From positions 62,001 through 126,000 of the forward strand of contig DASYBU010000044.1 in NCBI GenBank assembly GCA_036500605.1: DNA of 64,000 nt. Direction: 5' to 3'. Below the pieces are notes generated by a model, which was not told the DNA's origin, made no database searches, and saw only the letters and a list, made by a program, of their open reading frames with translations. Shown here in pieces: positions 62,720-64,000 of the stretch. Origin of the DNA: JAFALK01 sp036500605. GTDB lineage: Bacteria > Pseudomonadota > Gammaproteobacteria > Burkholderiales > Burkholderiaceae_C. Every line of letters starts with the position of its first letter. Position 1 is the first letter of the stretch. The position numbers and the translations under genes are program-made.

Positions 62720-63297
62720 ATCGCGCGCACGGTGGCCAGGATCAAGCGCAGATCGCCGGTCATGCTGGCCTCTCGCACGTAGCGCGCCGACAGCGCCAGC
62801 TTGGCCGGCATCACCTCGTCGACGTAGGCCCGCTCGGGGTCGGCTGCGCGCGCCAGTACGGCGCCCTCGTCGCGATATTCGAGAGAAGCCAGATCGGTGA
62901 TCCCCGGCCGCACGGAGAGCACGATCTCACGCAGATCTGCCGGATACAGCGCCACATAGCGCGGCACCTCGGGACGCGGCCCCACGAGGCTCATCGCGCC
63001 GCGCAGCACATCCCACAACTGCGGCAGCTCGTCGAGCTTCGAGGCACGCAAGAAGCGCCCCGCCGCCGTGATGCGCGCGTCCTCTCCCACCGTGATCTGC
63101 AAGCCCGCGTTGTCCACGCGCATGGTGCGGAACTTGTGGATCATGAAAGGCCGCCCGAAGCGCCCCACCCGCTCCTGGCGGAACAGCACCGGCCCGCGCG
63201 AATCGAGCCTGATCCAGACCGCCACTGCGATCAGCAAAGGAGAGAGCAGCAGCAGCCCCAGACCCGAGGCCGCGATGTCAAAAAGCCGCTTGATCAC
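62707..63297 (-). CDS. PglC-like monotopic phosphoglycosyl transferase
   Basis: This 196-residue bacterial sugar transferase has one N-terminal re-entrant helix (residues 8-28) and the core motifs FRQERVGRFGRPF, IHKFRTM, SKLDELPQLWDVLRGAMSLVGPRPE and VRPGITD. Length equals the minimal PglC form rather than the large WbaP/WcaJ enzymes. It would transfer a sugar-1-phosphate (perhaps diNAcBac-type, given capD and the aminotransferase) to undecaprenyl phosphate. The GTG at 63297 lies 4 nt after the upstream stop with a TGAGG site. Confidence 0.9.
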   Translation of the reverse strand: MIKRLFDIAASGLGLLLLSPLLIAVAVWIRLDSRGPVLFRQERVGRFGRPFMIHKFRTMRVDNAGLQITVGEDARITAAGRFLRASKLDELPQLWDVLRGAMSLVGPRPEVPRYVALYPADLREIVLSVRPGITDLASLEYRDEGAVLARAADPERAYVDEVMPAKLALSARYVREASMTGDLRLILATVRAILRR

Positions 63298-63301
63298 GGC
63301 C

Positions 63302-64000
63302 TCAGCTCAGGATCTCGCGCACCGTCGCGATCACGCGCTGCACGTCCGCATCGCTCATCGCCGTGTAGAGCGGGATGCTGACCATGCGCTCGAAAGCCTT
63401 CTGCGAATGCGGGAACTGTTCGGGCTTCAGGCCATAGCGCTCGCGCCAGTACGGTTGCAGATGCAGCGGGATGTAATGCACGCTGCAGCCGATGCCGGCC
63501 TCGTACATGCGCTCGATGAAGGTATCGCGCTCAATGGCTGCATCATCAGAAAGACGCAGCACATACAGGTGCCACGAGTGCGTGTCGCCTTCGATGGCGC
63601 GCGGCGGCAACACCAGCGGCAGATCGGCAAACGCCGCATGATAGGTCTGCGCGATCTGCTCGCGCCGCACCTGGAAAGCCGGCAGACGCTTGAGCTGGTG
63701 CAGGCCCAAGGCCGCCGCAATATCGGTCAGGTTGTACTTGAAGCCCGGCGCCACGATCTCGTAATACCAGCTCGGCACCTTGGCCGTAAAACGGTCAAAG
63801 GCATCGCGGTTCATGCCATGCAGGCGCATGACCTTGGCGCGCTTGGCCAGCTCGGCATTGCGCGTCACCAGCATGCCGCCCTCGCCGGTCGTCATGGTCT
63901 TGTTGGCGTAGAAGCTGAACACGGTGGCGTCACTGCCCAGCGTGCCGATCAGCTCCTTCTCGATCGTCGTTGGCAGCGCATGCGCCGCGTCTTCCACCAC
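63302..64000 (-). CDS. DegT/DnrJ/EryC1 aminotransferase (5' end outside window)
   Basis: This gene for a PLP-dependent sugar aminotransferase is cut by the right edge; about 233 codons of the C-terminal part remain. VFSFYANKTMTTGEGGML holds the lysine that binds PLP. YNLTDIAAALG and GIGCSVHYIPLHLQPYW are family motifs. Relatives such as PglE and perosamine synthase aminate 4-keto-6-deoxysugars, which fits the 4,6-dehydratase encoded by capD. Its stop is 4 nt from the phosphoglycosyl transferase start, so both belong to one operon. Confidence 0.9.
   Translation of the reverse strand: MVEDAAHALPTTIEKELIGTLGSDATVFSFYANKTMTTGEGGMLVTRNAELAKRAKVMRLHGMNRDAFDRFTAKVPSWYYEIVAPGFKYNLTDIAAALGLHQLKRLPAFQVRREQIAQTYHAAFADLPLVLPPRAIEGDTHSWHLYVLRLSDDAAIERDTFIERMYEAGIGCSVHYIPLHLQPYWRERYGLKPEQFPHSQKAFERMVSIPLYTAMSDADVQRVIATVREILS

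Overview
The window reads as a chromosomal segment of a high-GC betaproteobacterium of the order Burkholderiales. Three conserved blocks support this: rluC-HAD-Rieske-sppA, the rpmF-plsX-fab operon running into rpoE, and the mucD-lepA-lepB-rnc-era-recO-pdxJ-acpS string. I cannot fix the genus from sequence alone. I see no rRNA, tRNA, CRISPR array, insertion sequence or prophage gene.

Region 1 (1-9.2 kb). On the minus strand an operon of rluC, a HAD phosphatase, a Rieske protein and sppA (cut by the window edge) runs leftwards. Divergent from it is rne, with a leader of about 580 nt rich in hairpins and a strong terminator. It is followed by a methionine-rich exported protein of unknown function and a POT-family peptide transporter.

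Region 2 (9.2-26.5 kb). A long minus-strand housekeeping tract is built from coupled genes. It comprises a DUF177 protein and rpmF, then plsX-fabH-fabD-fabG-acpP-fabF, a small YgfX-like membrane protein, rpoE-rseA-mucD, then lepA-lepB-DUF4845-rnc-era-recO-pdxJ-acpS. It links fatty-acid synthesis, the sigma-E envelope stress response, protein export and ribosome/RNA maturation. No rseB/mucB lies between rseA and mucD. Divergent maf and an RsmI-like methyltransferase follow, then rhlE.

Region 3 (29.4-64 kb, continuing past the right edge). This is a large surface-polysaccharide locus. It opens with a WecA/MraY-type initiating transferase and a divergent SLBB export protein. The plus-strand arm holds: (a) host-like, GC-rich CDP-3,6-dideoxyhexose genes rfbF-rfbG-rfbH, a sugar reductase/epimerase and a transketolase split into two genes; and (b) visibly AT-richer genes for a Wzz-type co-polymerase, an epimerase, a Wzx-like flippase, two hexapeptide acyltransferases, three glycosyltransferases, a Wzy-like polymerase, a 2-oxoglutarate oxygenase and an orphan GT-C-like membrane protein. 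The minus-strand arm meets it near 50.3 kb. It carries a module resembling the mycobacterial decaprenyl-phosphoryl-arabinose pathway: a HAD-UbiA fusion, DprE1-like and DprE2-like enzymes, a GtrA-like protein and an LPG-synthase-TM-like membrane protein. Upstream of that module are a membrane sulfatase-fold transferase paired with a GDPD-like protein, a CapD/WbpM 4,6-dehydratase, a PglC-like phosphoglycosyl transferase and a DegT-type aminotransferase cut by the window edge.

The most interesting hypotheses are two. First, CDP-dideoxyhexose synthesis coupled to a two-subunit transketolase suggests a two-carbon-branched sugar. Second, a compact lipid-linked pentofuranose pathway faces a candidate GT-C transferase in the same polysaccharide locus. 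Smaller signals include tandem repeats that sit on stop codons, a possible self-masked rne ribosome binding site, and a DnaA-box-like cluster upstream of lepA.
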